Source of the DNA: Luteimonas granuli | Lineage (GTDB): Bacteria > Pseudomonadota > Gammaproteobacteria > Xanthomonadales > Xanthomonadaceae | Reading direction: 5' to 3' | DNA length: 64,000 nucleotides | Assembly: GCF_007795095.1 (NCBI RefSeq) | Contig: NZ_CP042218.1 | Coordinates: forward strand, 2,853,405-2,917,404 | The notes under the pieces: generated by a model | Told to the model about the DNA's origin: nothing | Seen by the model: only the letters and a program-made list of their open reading frames with translations | Databases searched by the model: none | Part shown: positions 43,819-51,933 of the stretch, in pieces | How positions within the stretch are numbered: the first letter of the stretch is position 1 | Layout: each line of letters opens with the position of its first letter | Position numbers and translations under genes: made by a program

Positions 43819-44481
43819 TCAGCGGTCCTCGCGGTCGTCGCGGATGCGCTGGAGCGCCGGGTCGTACTGTTCCGGCAGCGCGTTGGGCGAGTCGATAGAC
43901 AGCCCGAGGTCGTGCACGCGGCCGTTGCGCAGCGAGTACACCCAGGCGTGCACCGCCAGCTCCTGGCCGCGCGCCCAGGCCTCGCGGACCACGGTGGACT
44001 CGCAGACGTTGATCATCTGCTCCAGCGCGTTGAGCTCGCACAGGCGGTCGTGGCGGATCTCGTCGTTGTCGATGGCCTCGATGATGACGCGATGCTTGTG
44101 TTTCACGTCCTTGACGTGGCGGATCCAGTTGTCGGCCAGGCCCACGCGCTGGGTGGTGAGCGCGGCGCCGACGCCGGCGCAGCCGTAGTGGCCCACGACC
44201 AGGATGTGCTCGACCCTGAGCACGTCGATCGCGTACTGGATCACCGACAGGCAGTTGAGGTCGGTGTGCACGACGACATTGGCGACGTTGCGGTGGACGA
44301 AGACCTCGCCCGGCGCCATGTCGATGATCTGGTTGGCGGGCACCCGCGAGTCGGAGCACCCGATCCAGAGGTACTTCGGATGCTGGATCTTCGACAGCCG
44401 GGCGAAGAAACCGGGATCTTCGGCTTCGACGCGCTCGGACCAGATGCGGTTGCGTTCGAGGAGGTCGTGCATTCGGTGCAT
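43819..44481 (-). CDS. can: Beta-class carbonic anhydrase
   Basis: 220 residues, zinc enzyme interconverting CO2 and bicarbonate. Ligands: Cys and Asp/Arg dyad in GCSDSRVPAN (about 42-51), His and Cys in VVGHYGCAGVGAAL (about 98-111). The sequence is of the E. coli Can/YadF type (LLERNRIWSERVEAEDPGFF start). It sits inside the kynurenine operon between the dehydrogenase (34 bases) and the RidA gene (1 base), upstream of the CO2-releasing decarboxylase. Co-location suggests handling of CO2 from ACMS decarboxylation, which is inference. Confidence 0.95.
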   Translation of the reverse strand: MHRMHDLLERNRIWSERVEAEDPGFFARLSKIQHPKYLWIGCSDSRVPANQIIDMAPGEVFVHRNVANVVVHTDLNCLSVIQYAIDVLRVEHILVVGHYGCAGVGAALTTQRVGLADNWIRHVKDVKHKHRVIIEAIDNDEIRHDRLCELNALEQMINVCESTVVREAWARGQELAVHAWVYSLRNGRVHDLGLSIDSPNALPEQYDPALQRIRDDREDR

Positions 44482-44515
44482 TGGGGTTCCGTGTATTGCG
44501 AAAGAGGGGCCGCGC

Positions 44516-45940
44516 TCAGGTCGCGATGCAGACGTTGCGCGGCTCGGTGAAGAAGCGCATGGCCTCCAGCCCGCCCTCGCGGCCGAGGCCGGACTGGCCC
44601 ATGCCGCCGAAGGGCGTCCGCAGGTCGCGCATCAGCCAGGTGTTGATCCAGACGATGCCGGTGCGGAGCTGCGCGCCGAAGCGGTGGGCGCGTCCGAGGT
44701 CGCGGGTCCAGACCGAGGCCGCCAGGCCGTAGTCGCCGGCGTTGGCCAGGGCCAGTGCGTGCCCGTCGTCGTCGAAGGCCTGCAGGGTGACGACGGGACC
44801 GAAGATCTCGTCGCGGTTGGTCGCGCACTCGGGGCCGAGGCCTTCGATCAGCGTCGGCGCGACGAACCATCCGGGGCGGTCCAGCGCGTGGCCTCCGCAC
44901 AGCAGGTGGCCGCCTTCGTCGCGTGCGCGCGCGATGGCCGCGGTCACCTTGTCGAAATGCGCCTGCGAGACCAGCGGGCCGAGGGTGGCATCGCTGTCCA
45001 TCGGGTCGCCCGGGCGCAGCGCCAGCACGCGCTCGACGAGGGCGTCGCGGAACTCCGCGTACACCGCGCGCTCGACCAGGATCCGCGAGCCGCACAGGCA
45101 GACCTGGCCGCTGTTCTGGAAGGCGGAGCGGACGATGGTGTCGAGCTGGTCGCGCCAGTCGCTGTCGGCGAAGACGATCGTGGCGTTCTTGCCGCCGAGC
45201 TCCAGCGAGACCTTCTTCAGCAGCGGTCCGGCGATGCCGGCGATGCGCCTGCCGACCACGGTGCTGCCTGTGAACGAGATCGCCTTCACCGCCTCGTGGC
45301 GGACGATCGCCTCGCCCACCTCCGGGCCGCCGCCGTGCACGACGTTGAGCACGCCGGCGGGCAGCCCCGCCTCCAGCGCCAGCGTGGCCAGCAGCGTGGC
45401 CGTCGCCGGCGTGACCTCGGACGGCTTGGCGACCACGGTGTTGCCCGCCGCCAGCGCCGGCGCGATCTTCCAGGTGAACAGATACAGCGGCAGGTTCCAG
45501 GGCGAGATCGTGCCGACCACGCCCAGGGGCTGGCGCAGGGTGTAGTTGAGGCCGGCCTCGCCGTGGTGCGACTCGCTCGCGAACTGGGTGGCGGCATGGG
45601 CGAAGAAGCGCAGGTTGGCCACTGCGCGCGGGATCTCGACGTCGCGCGCCAGCGCATAGGGCTTGCCGCCGTCCAGCGCTTCGGCGTGGGCGAAGTCGTC
45701 CAGCCGGGCATGCAGCGCCTGGGCCAGGATCTCGAGGTGTCGTGCGCGCTCGCTGTTGCGCAGGGCCGACCAGGCGGGAAAGGCCTCGCCCGCGGCGGCG
45801 ACGGCGGCCTCGACGTCGGTGGCGTCGCCGTCGGCCACCTGGGCGACGGGACGCGCGGTGGCCGGATCGAACACGTCGCGCCAGCCGCCGCTGGCGGCGT
45901 CGCGGGTCCCGCTGCCGATCACGTGTGCATGGCGTCGCAT
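44516..45940 (-). CDS. 2-aminomuconate-6-semialdehyde dehydrogenase (ALDH family)
   Basis: 474 residues, NAD-dependent aldehyde dehydrogenase. Motifs: ISPWNLPLYLFTWKIAPALAAGN, FTGSTVVGRRIA, catalytic Glu in VSLELGGKN (about 243) and Cys in QNSGQVCLCGSR (about 280). WNLPLYLFTWK and the ending GGLEAMRFFTEPRNVCIAT are typical of the 2-hydroxymuconic/2-aminomuconic semialdehyde subgroup, and the neighbours supply its substrate. It follows nei by 31 bases and is the first pathway gene of the run to kmo. A hydroxymuconate-semialdehyde role cannot be excluded. Confidence 0.9.
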   Translation of the reverse strand: MRRHAHVIGSGTRDAASGGWRDVFDPATARPVAQVADGDATDVEAAVAAAGEAFPAWSALRNSERARHLEILAQALHARLDDFAHAEALDGGKPYALARDVEIPRAVANLRFFAHAATQFASESHHGEAGLNYTLRQPLGVVGTISPWNLPLYLFTWKIAPALAAGNTVVAKPSEVTPATATLLATLALEAGLPAGVLNVVHGGGPEVGEAIVRHEAVKAISFTGSTVVGRRIAGIAGPLLKKVSLELGGKNATIVFADSDWRDQLDTIVRSAFQNSGQVCLCGSRILVERAVYAEFRDALVERVLALRPGDPMDSDATLGPLVSQAHFDKVTAAIARARDEGGHLLCGGHALDRPGWFVAPTLIEGLGPECATNRDEIFGPVVTLQAFDDDGHALALANAGDYGLAASVWTRDLGRAHRFGAQLRTGIVWINTWLMRDLRTPFGGMGQSGLGREGGLEAMRFFTEPRNVCIAT

Positions 45941-45971
45941 GCCGCTAGCTTACCCGCGCGGGCACGGGTCG

Positions 45972-46784
45972 TCAGGACTGGCAGGCGGGGCAGAAGTAGA
46001 GCCTGCGTGAAGCCACCTCGATGCGCTCGATGGGCGTGCCACAGGCCGGGCAGGGCTGGCCCTCGCGCCCGAAGACCTGGAAGCGGAAAGCGTCGGGGGT
46101 GTCGGTCAGGTAGTCCTCGCGCATGCGGTCCGCCGGAGCGATGCCGCGGGTCGCGTAGCTCAGGCGCGGCAGGTGGAGCAGGGCCTGCGCCAGGCCTGCC
46201 CTTGTTCCGGGATCGAGATCCTTCGGCCGGCGCTCCGCTCTCAGGCCCGCGGCGAACAGCACCTCCGAGCGCAGGTAGTTGCCCATGCCGGCGAGGAAGC
46301 CCTGGTCGAGCAGCAGGCCCCCGAGCGCGCGGCCGCGGAAGCGCGGTGCCTGCAGGCGCGCGGCCACGGCGGTGGCATCGAGATCCGGATCGAGCACGTC
46401 CGGCCCGAGCCCCTGCAGGAACGGATGCGACTCCACCTCGTCGCTGCGCCACATCGACACGTCCGACGCCGAATACAGCAGGATCGCGCTGTCGCCCGTT
46501 TCCAGCACCACGCGCAGCGAGCGCTTCGTGTCCGGCCGTTCGCCGGCCTTCGCGACCTTCCACACGCCGTAGAGCTGGTTGTGGCTGTACAGCGTCCAGC
46601 CGTGGTCGAAGCGCGTGAGCAGCGCCTTGCCGCGCGGGGTGATCGATTCGATGCGCCGGCCGACGAGTCCGCTTTCGTGGCGTTTCAGGTCCGGGAACGC
46701 GAACTCCACCCGCACCAGCGTCCTGCCGGCCACCGCCTCGGCGAGGCGGTCGGCGGCGCGGCGGATTTCCGGGCCCTCGGGCAC
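45972..46784 (-). CDS. nei: Endonuclease VIII (Nei), DNA glycosylase/AP lyase
   Basis: 270 residues of the Fpg/Nei family for oxidised pyrimidines. The mature N terminus PEGPEIRRAADRL carries catalytic Pro1 and Glu2. The helix-two-turn-helix is near QGFLAGMGNYLRSEVLF and the zinc finger is CPACGTPIERIE...RLYFCPACQ at the C terminus. Length and the YSHNQLYGVWKV segment fit Nei rather than Fpg. It starts at GTG 46784, 4 bases after the SDR stop. It sits among metabolic genes without an obvious functional link. Confidence 0.93.
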   Translation of the reverse strand: MPEGPEIRRAADRLAEAVAGRTLVRVEFAFPDLKRHESGLVGRRIESITPRGKALLTRFDHGWTLYSHNQLYGVWKVAKAGERPDTKRSLRVVLETGDSAILLYSASDVSMWRSDEVESHPFLQGLGPDVLDPDLDATAVAARLQAPRFRGRALGGLLLDQGFLAGMGNYLRSEVLFAAGLRAERRPKDLDPGTRAGLAQALLHLPRLSYATRGIAPADRMREDYLTDTPDAFRFQVFGREGQPCPACGTPIERIEVASRRLYFCPACQS

Positions 46785-46788
46785 GGCC

Positions 46789-47575
46789 TCAGATCGAGGC
46801 CATGCGCCCGCCGTCGACCGCCAGGCTGACGCCGTTGACGTAGGCGCCCGCGGGCGAGCAGAGGAAGGCGATCACGCCGCCGGTCTCGTCGGCGCTGGCG
46901 AAGCGGCGGGCCGGAATCGCCGCCTCCATCTCGCGGCGGATGTCCTCCTCGCTCCGGCCTTCCTTCGCGGAGCGGTCGGCGATGATCGAGCGGATGCGCC
47001 CGGTCTCGGTGAAGCCCGGCAGCACGTTGTTGACCGTGATGCCGTCGGGCGCCAGCTCGCGCGACAGGGTCTTGGCCCAGGAGGCCACCGCGCCGCGGAT
47101 GGTGTTGGACACGCCCAGGCCCGCGATCGGTTCGCGCACCGAGGTCGAGACCACGTTGACGATGCGGCCCCACTTCGCCGCGCGCATGCCCGGAAGCACG
47201 GCCTGCAGCAGCACGTGGTTGGCCAGCAGGTGACGGCGGGAAGGCGTCCTCGAACTCGTCCAGCCCCGCCGCATGCAGCGGGCCTCCCTTCGGGCCGCCG
47301 GTGTTGTTGACAAGGATGTGCACCGGTCGCTTCGCGACCACGGCCGCGACCGCCGCGGCCAGCCCCCCGGTATCGGCGCTGTCGGCCGCGACCACGCCGT
47401 GGCCACGCGCTTCGCCGCCCGCCAGGCCCGCGGCGACCTCGCGCAGCACGTCCGCGCGGCGGGAGAGCAGGGTGACGGTGGCGCCCAGCGCCGCCAGTTC
47501 CGCGGCCGTTGCGCGGCCGATGCCTTCGGACGCGCCGCACACCAGGGCGTGGCGTCCTTCGAGGTTCAGGTCCAT
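46789..47575 (-). CDS. SDR-family oxidoreductase, frame broken in the middle
   Basis: Short-chain dehydrogenase/reductase. From ATG 47575: MDLNLEGRHALVCGASEGIG (NAD(P) motif GASEGIG, about 14-20) to LVNNTGGPKGGPL; the second half in another frame carries HLLANHVLLQAVLPGM, a catalytic region IVNVVSTSVREPIAGLGVSNTIRGA and VNGVSLAVDGGRMASI. An extra G in GGG 47238-47240 separates them; without it the protein would have 261 residues. The expected YxxxK is replaced by a VSNTIRGA version (Val-Ser-Asn where Tyr is usual), so the active site looks unusual. Substrate unknown. It lies between a small-protein gene and nei. Confidence 0.82.
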
Positions 47576-47610
47576 GGCGTGCTCCTCCAGCCTGCGTGAT
47601 GCGGCCGCGC

Positions 47611-47928
47611 TCAGGCGCGGCCGCCGAATGTCTGCACCATGCCGGCCTGCAGCGCGGCCTCGTCGTCACCCTGCGGCGGCACGAGTTCGCCGGGCAGGAA
47701 GCCGCGCTCCGCGGCATCGGCTTCGTCGATGCCGTCGAAGGCCACGAACTCGGCATCGAGCAGCATCGCGCGCGCGGTGTCCTCGCTGTCGTAGACCAGG
47801 GTGTTGCCGTCGCTGTCGAGCACCTCGGCGGTGCCGGCCTCGCGCATTCGCAGCCGCGCCCAGATCACGGTGCGGCCCAGCGTGGCCAGCCACCACTCGT
47901 CGCGCTGGCGGTCGTCGAAAGCGTTCAT
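47611..47928 (-). CDS. Small acidic protein of unknown function
   Basis: 105 residues from ATG 47928, overlapping the membrane-protein stop by ATGA (47925-47928). The sequence ([20 protein letters not shown], then a segment EVLDSDGNTLVYDSEDTARA) has no signal peptide or membrane segment; it is acidic with a conserved-looking WW pair. No family recognised. Tight coupling with the small membrane protein and asnS suggests an operon, with the SDR gene following after 35 bases. Confidence 0.7.
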   Translation of the reverse strand: MNAFDDRQRDEWWLATLGRTVIWARLRMREAGTAEVLDSDGNTLVYDSEDTARAMLLDAEFVAFDGIDEADAAERGFLPGELVPPQGDDEAALQAGMVQTFGGRA

Positions 47929-48230
47929 GACAGCGCCACCGACCACAGCCACAGGATGCCGGCGCCGGCCAGGCCGAAGATGACCGTCGACAGCGCGACC
48001 CGCGCCGGCGTCGCCAGCCCGGTGAAAGCCGGGTCGCGCGTCTCCCGGTACTCGCCGCCCAGCAGCCACCACATCACCGCCGGCTTCAGGAAGGCGCCTT
48101 CGCCCAGGCGCGCGCGCACGTCCGGATGGCGGTCGCGCAGGTGCACCAGCGACAGCGGCCAAAAGATGATGTACGCGCAGGCGCCGGCGATCGCGACGCC
48201 GACGAAGCACAGGGCGAAGAACAGCAGCAT
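47925..48230 (-). CDS. Small membrane protein with two transmembrane segments
   Basis: 101 residues from ATG 48230, 4 bases after the asnS stop. Hydrophobic segments at about 2-25 ([20 protein letters not shown]) and about 78-99, with a basic loop ([16 protein letters not shown]) and a [14 protein letters not shown] motif between. No family recognised. An upstream start ten codons earlier would overlap asnS; the coupled ATG is preferred. Confidence 0.75.
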   Translation of the reverse strand: MLLFFALCFVGVAIAGACAYIIFWPLSLVHLRDRHPDVRARLGEGAFLKPAVMWWLLGGEYRETRDPAFTGLATPARVALSTVIFGLAGAGILWLWSVALS

Positions 48231-48234
48231 CGCG

Positions 48235-49636
<1,402 letters not shown>

Positions 49637-49724
49637 GCCCTGGACCCTCGGGAACAGATTGGGAAGGCGGAAAGTCTACCGGACGCGCCGCGCCGCGGTT
49701 CAGGGCCGCGCCCGCCGCAAGGGG

Positions 49725-49730
49725 TAGAAT
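49725..49730 (+). promoter_or_regulatory. Predicted -10 box of iscA, 6 bases before its ATG
   Basis: TAGAAT ends 6 bases upstream of the iscA ATG, so transcription would begin at or next to the start codon (leaderless message). The same 6-base spacing occurs before nadK (TATGCT) and the 5'-nucleotidase gene (CATACT). Confidence 0.45.
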
Positions 49731-49736
49731 GCCGGC

Positions 49737-50078
49737 ATGGCCATCACACTCGCTCCCGCAGCCCTCGAACGCGTGAAGGGCTACCTCGCATCCTCCCCCG
49801 ACGCCCTGGGCCTCCGTTTCGGCGTGAACCGCACGGGTTGCTCCGGCTGGGGCTACGCGGTCGACCTGGCGCGCGAAAAGAAGCCCGGCGACACGGTCTT
49901 CGAACAGGACGGCATCCGCATCTTCGTCGACGCCGACAGCCTGCCGCTGGTCGACGGCACCGAGATGGATTTCCTGAAGCAGGGCCTGAACGAACAGTTC
50001 ACCTTCCGCAATCCGAAGGCGGCCGCCGAGTGCGGCTGCGGCGAGAGCTTCACCACCGACGCCGACAAGGTCGCCTGA
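49737..50078 (+). CDS. iscA: Iron-sulfur cluster assembly protein IscA
   Basis: 113 residues, A-type Fe-S carrier. The three conserved Cys are present in RTGCSGWGY (Cys35) and the C-terminal ECGCGESF. The segment TEMDFLKQGLNEQFTFRNPK is very close to E. coli IscA, favouring IscA over ErpA or SufA. It is isolated from other isc genes, divergent from asnS (100-base gap) and followed by the repeat-rich 386-base gap before rpsF. Confidence 0.9.
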   Translation: MAITLAPAALERVKGYLASSPDALGLRFGVNRTGCSGWGYAVDLAREKKPGDTVFEQDGIRIFVDADSLPLVDGTEMDFLKQGLNEQFTFRNPKAAAECGCGESFTTDADKVA

Positions 50079-50094
50079 CTCCTGCACGGCATCC

Positions 50095-50117
50095 TGTAGG
50101 AGCCGCTATAGCGGCGA
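50095..50117. repeat. TGTAGGAGC-type REP element, half copy
   Basis: TGTAGGAGCCGCTATAGCGGCGA, containing the perfect palindrome GCCGCTATAGCGGC at 50102-50115. It has the same start as the elements at 62615-62683 and 38881-38954 but lacks the second, inverted copy. It starts 17 bases after the iscA stop and may help terminate it. Confidence 0.75.
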
Positions 50118-50186
50118 ACCGCACTCGCGTGCGATTCCGGCCCCGCGGCCTTCGAAAAGGCGACCTCTTCGAGAAGGTCCCTGCCG

Positions 50187-50300
50187 CAGGAGGCGGCTGA
50201 CGGGGGGGAGTGCTCCGCCCCGCCGCCAGCCATCCATGGCTGGAAGCGGGCCCGTGGGCCATCCCTGGCCCACTCTCCGCACTCCGCCCGACACACGACG
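50187..50300. repeat. Composite hairpin repeat, copy 3 (inverted relative to 9802-9919)
   Basis: Inner hairpins at 50226-50243 (CCAGCCATCCATGGCTGG) and 50254-50273 (GTGGGCCATCCCTGGCCCAC, one base changed in the core), flanked by outer arms near 50198-50213 and 50279-50292. It aligns with the reverse complement of 9802-9919 over almost all of its length. It lies between iscA and the rpsF promoter. Confidence 0.85.
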
Positions 50301-50320
50301 GGATCTCCGGAATCAACAGC

Positions 50321-50350
50321 TTGCGCACCCTGCAGGCCGCCTGCCATAAT
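50321..50350 (+). promoter_or_regulatory. Promoter of the rpsF-rpsR-rplI operon
   Basis: TTGCGC (50321-50326), 18-base spacer, CATAAT (50345-50350). It gives a leader of about 108 bases before rpsF. Confidence 0.6.
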
Positions 50351-50356
50351 GCGCGG

Positions 50357-50428
50357 CTCCCGTTTTCACGGGAGACCCTTGCCCCACGGCGTCCTCGCGG
50401 ACCGACCGGGGGCTATCCGGGACCGTGG
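50357..50428 (+). promoter_or_regulatory. Structured rpsF leader, possible S6:S18 autoregulatory element
   Basis: Hairpin CTCCCG-TTTTCA-CGGGAG at 50357-50374, then an outer stem CCACGG (50384-50389) with CCGTGG (50423-50428) enclosing GTCC-TCGC-GGAC and CCGG...CCGG. A CCG-containing leader hairpin bound by S6:S18 is known in many bacteria; whether this is the same motif is not certain from reading alone. Confidence 0.35.
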
Positions 50429-50464
50429 CACGCCGCCGCGGCCGATATCCACAAGGAACAACAC

Positions 50465-50902
50465 ATGCGTCACTACGAGATCGTGTTCCTGGTCCACCCG
50501 GACCAGAGCGAGCAGGTGCCGGCCATGGTCGAGCGCTACAAGACCCTGATCGAAGGCGCCGAAGGCAAGATCCACCGCCTCGAGGACTGGGGCCGCCGCC
50601 AGCTGGCCTATCCCATCGAGAACCTGGTCAAGGCCCACTACGTGCTCATGAACATCGAGGCCGGCCAGTCCGTGCTCGACGAGCTGGTCGAGGGCTTCCG
50701 CTTCAACGACGCCATCCTGCGCCACCTCGTGATCCGTCGCGACGAGGCCGACACCGAGCAGTCGCTGATCATGAAGAACAAGGACGAGAAGCCGGAGAAG
50801 TCCGACCGTCCGGAGCGCGGCGAGCGCCGCCGCCGTGACGACGAGGAAGGCGAGGACGCGAAGCCCGCCGCCGACGCCGACGACAACTCCGAAGCCGCCT
50901 GA
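50465..50902 (+). CDS. rpsF: 30S ribosomal protein S6
   Basis: 145 residues. The S6 body ([21 protein letters not shown] to [17 protein letters not shown], about 1-100) is followed by a highly charged Glu/Lys/Arg-rich tail of about 45 residues, longer than the poly-Glu tail that RimK builds on E. coli S6. It binds 16S rRNA together with S18, encoded next (11-base gap). AAGGA precedes the ATG at 50465; upstream in-frame extensions cross the repeat element and promoter and are rejected. Confidence 0.97.
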   Translation: MRHYEIVFLVHPDQSEQVPAMVERYKTLIEGAEGKIHRLEDWGRRQLAYPIENLVKAHYVLMNIEAGQSVLDELVEGFRFNDAILRHLVIRRDEADTEQSLIMKNKDEKPEKSDRPERGERRRRDDEEGEDAKPAADADDNSEAA

Positions 50903-50913
50903 GGATCACCGAC

Positions 50914-51144
50914 ATGTCCAAGTTCTTCCGCCGCCGCAAGTTCTGCAAGTTCACCGCCGAGGGCGTCAAGGAGATCGACTACAAGGATCTCAACACCCTG
51001 CGCCAGAACCTGACCGAGAACGGCAAGATCGTCCCCAGCCGCATCACCGGCACCAAGTCGAAGTACCAGCGCCAGCTCGCCACCGCCGTCAAGCGCGCAC
51101 GCTACCTGGCCCTGATCCCGTACACCGACAACCACAATGTGTGA
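50914..51144 (+). CDS. rpsR: 30S ribosomal protein S18
   Basis: 76 residues, normal length. [25 protein letters not shown] with the conserved IVPSRITGT and the basic C-terminal [21 protein letters not shown]. It forms a heterodimer with S6 on the platform of the 30S subunit. It is 11 bases after rpsF and separated from rplI by a 134-base gap holding a CATCCATG hairpin. Confidence 0.98.
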   Translation: MSKFFRRRKFCKFTAEGVKEIDYKDLNTLRQNLTENGKIVPSRITGTKSKYQRQLATAVKRARYLALIPYTDNHNV

Positions 51145-51160
51145 GTCCCTTCACCAGAGC

Positions 51161-51178
51161 CCGCACATCCATGTGCGG
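51161..51178. repeat. Single CATCCATG-core hairpin between rpsR and rplI
   Basis: CCGCACATCCATGTGCGG: perfect 8-base arms around CC. It has the same core as the inner hairpins of the composite repeats, with different arm bases; short complementary flanks (AGTCC upstream, GGACT downstream) surround it. Confidence 0.8.
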
Positions 51179-51278
51179 ACTTTCCAAGTGAAGCAAAAGC
51201 ACCTTTGAATCCCCGTCCGTTCGGACAGCAAAAACGGTTGCGGCGCCCGTGCGCCGCCAACGAATACGGAGAAACCCC

Positions 51279-51731
51279 ATGGATCTGATCCTCCTCGAGA
51301 AGGTCACCAACCTCGGCAACCTTGGTGACAAGGTCAGCGTCAAGCCCGGTTACGGCCGCAATTTCCTCGTTCCGCAGGGCAAGGCCGTACCGGCCACCGC
51401 CGCGAACCTGGCCGGCTTCGAGGCGCGTCGCGCCGAATACGAAGCCAAGGCCGAGGCCAGCCTGGCCGAAGCCAACACGCGCCTGGCGGCACTCCAGGAC
51501 GCCAGCGTCACCGTGTACGCCAACGCCTCCACCGAGGGCAAGCTGTACGGCTCGGTCGGCCCGCGCGACATCGCCGAGGCGCTCACGAAGGCCGGCACTC
51601 CGGTCACCAAGTCCGAAGTGGTGATGGGCGAGGGCGCCTTCCGCGCCGTCGGCGAGTACGAGGTCGTCGTGCACCTGCACGCCGACGTCGAGACCACCGT
51701 CAAGGTCGTGGTCGAGCCCGAAGCCGCCTGA
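51279..51731 (+). CDS. rplI: 50S ribosomal protein L9
   Basis: 150 residues, normal length. N-terminal RNA-binding domain ([36 protein letters not shown]), connecting helix and C-terminal domain ([20 protein letters not shown]). ATG 51279 has GGAG upstream; the ten-codon extension to 51249 is not needed. A strong terminator follows at 51756-51780. Confidence 0.98.
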   Translation: MDLILLEKVTNLGNLGDKVSVKPGYGRNFLVPQGKAVPATAANLAGFEARRAEYEAKAEASLAEANTRLAALQDASVTVYANASTEGKLYGSVGPRDIAEALTKAGTPVTKSEVVMGEGAFRAVGEYEVVVHLHADVETTVKVVVEPEAA

Positions 51732-51755
51732 TCCGGCACTGCCGCAAGGCCACGC

Positions 51756-51780
51756 GACGGGCGCCCCAGGGGCGCCCGTC
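51756..51780 (+). terminator. Terminator hairpin of the rpsF-rpsR-rplI operon
   Basis: Perfect 12-bp complementarity (GACGGGCGCCCC at 51756-51767 with 51769-51780) around a single A, so the real loop is a little larger; followed by GCCGTTTC. It lies 25 bases after the rplI stop. Confidence 0.75.
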
Positions 51781-51824
51781 GCCGTTTCGGGCGCCGCGGT
51801 CTCACGAACTGCGATGCCCACCGG

Positions 51825-51833
51825 TTATCCACA
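51825..51833. promoter_or_regulatory. DnaA-box match upstream of dnaB
   Basis: TTATCCACA matches the consensus TTATNCACA perfectly, 101 bases before the dnaB start. Only one box was noted and the surroundings are not origin-like, so a regulatory role for dnaB is more plausible than an origin. Confidence 0.5.
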
Positions 51834-51933
51834 GAGTTGTCTGCAACGCTTCCGCGCGGGGACGACTAGGATGGCCATCCGACACAGAACCAGGGGCCGC
51901 GCCGACGGCGCAGGCAGGGGAGTCCCGATACCG

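Noticed and set aside
51825..51833. Replication origin at the DnaA box
   Set aside because: Only one box seen, no AT-rich region or dnaA/dnaN neighbours.
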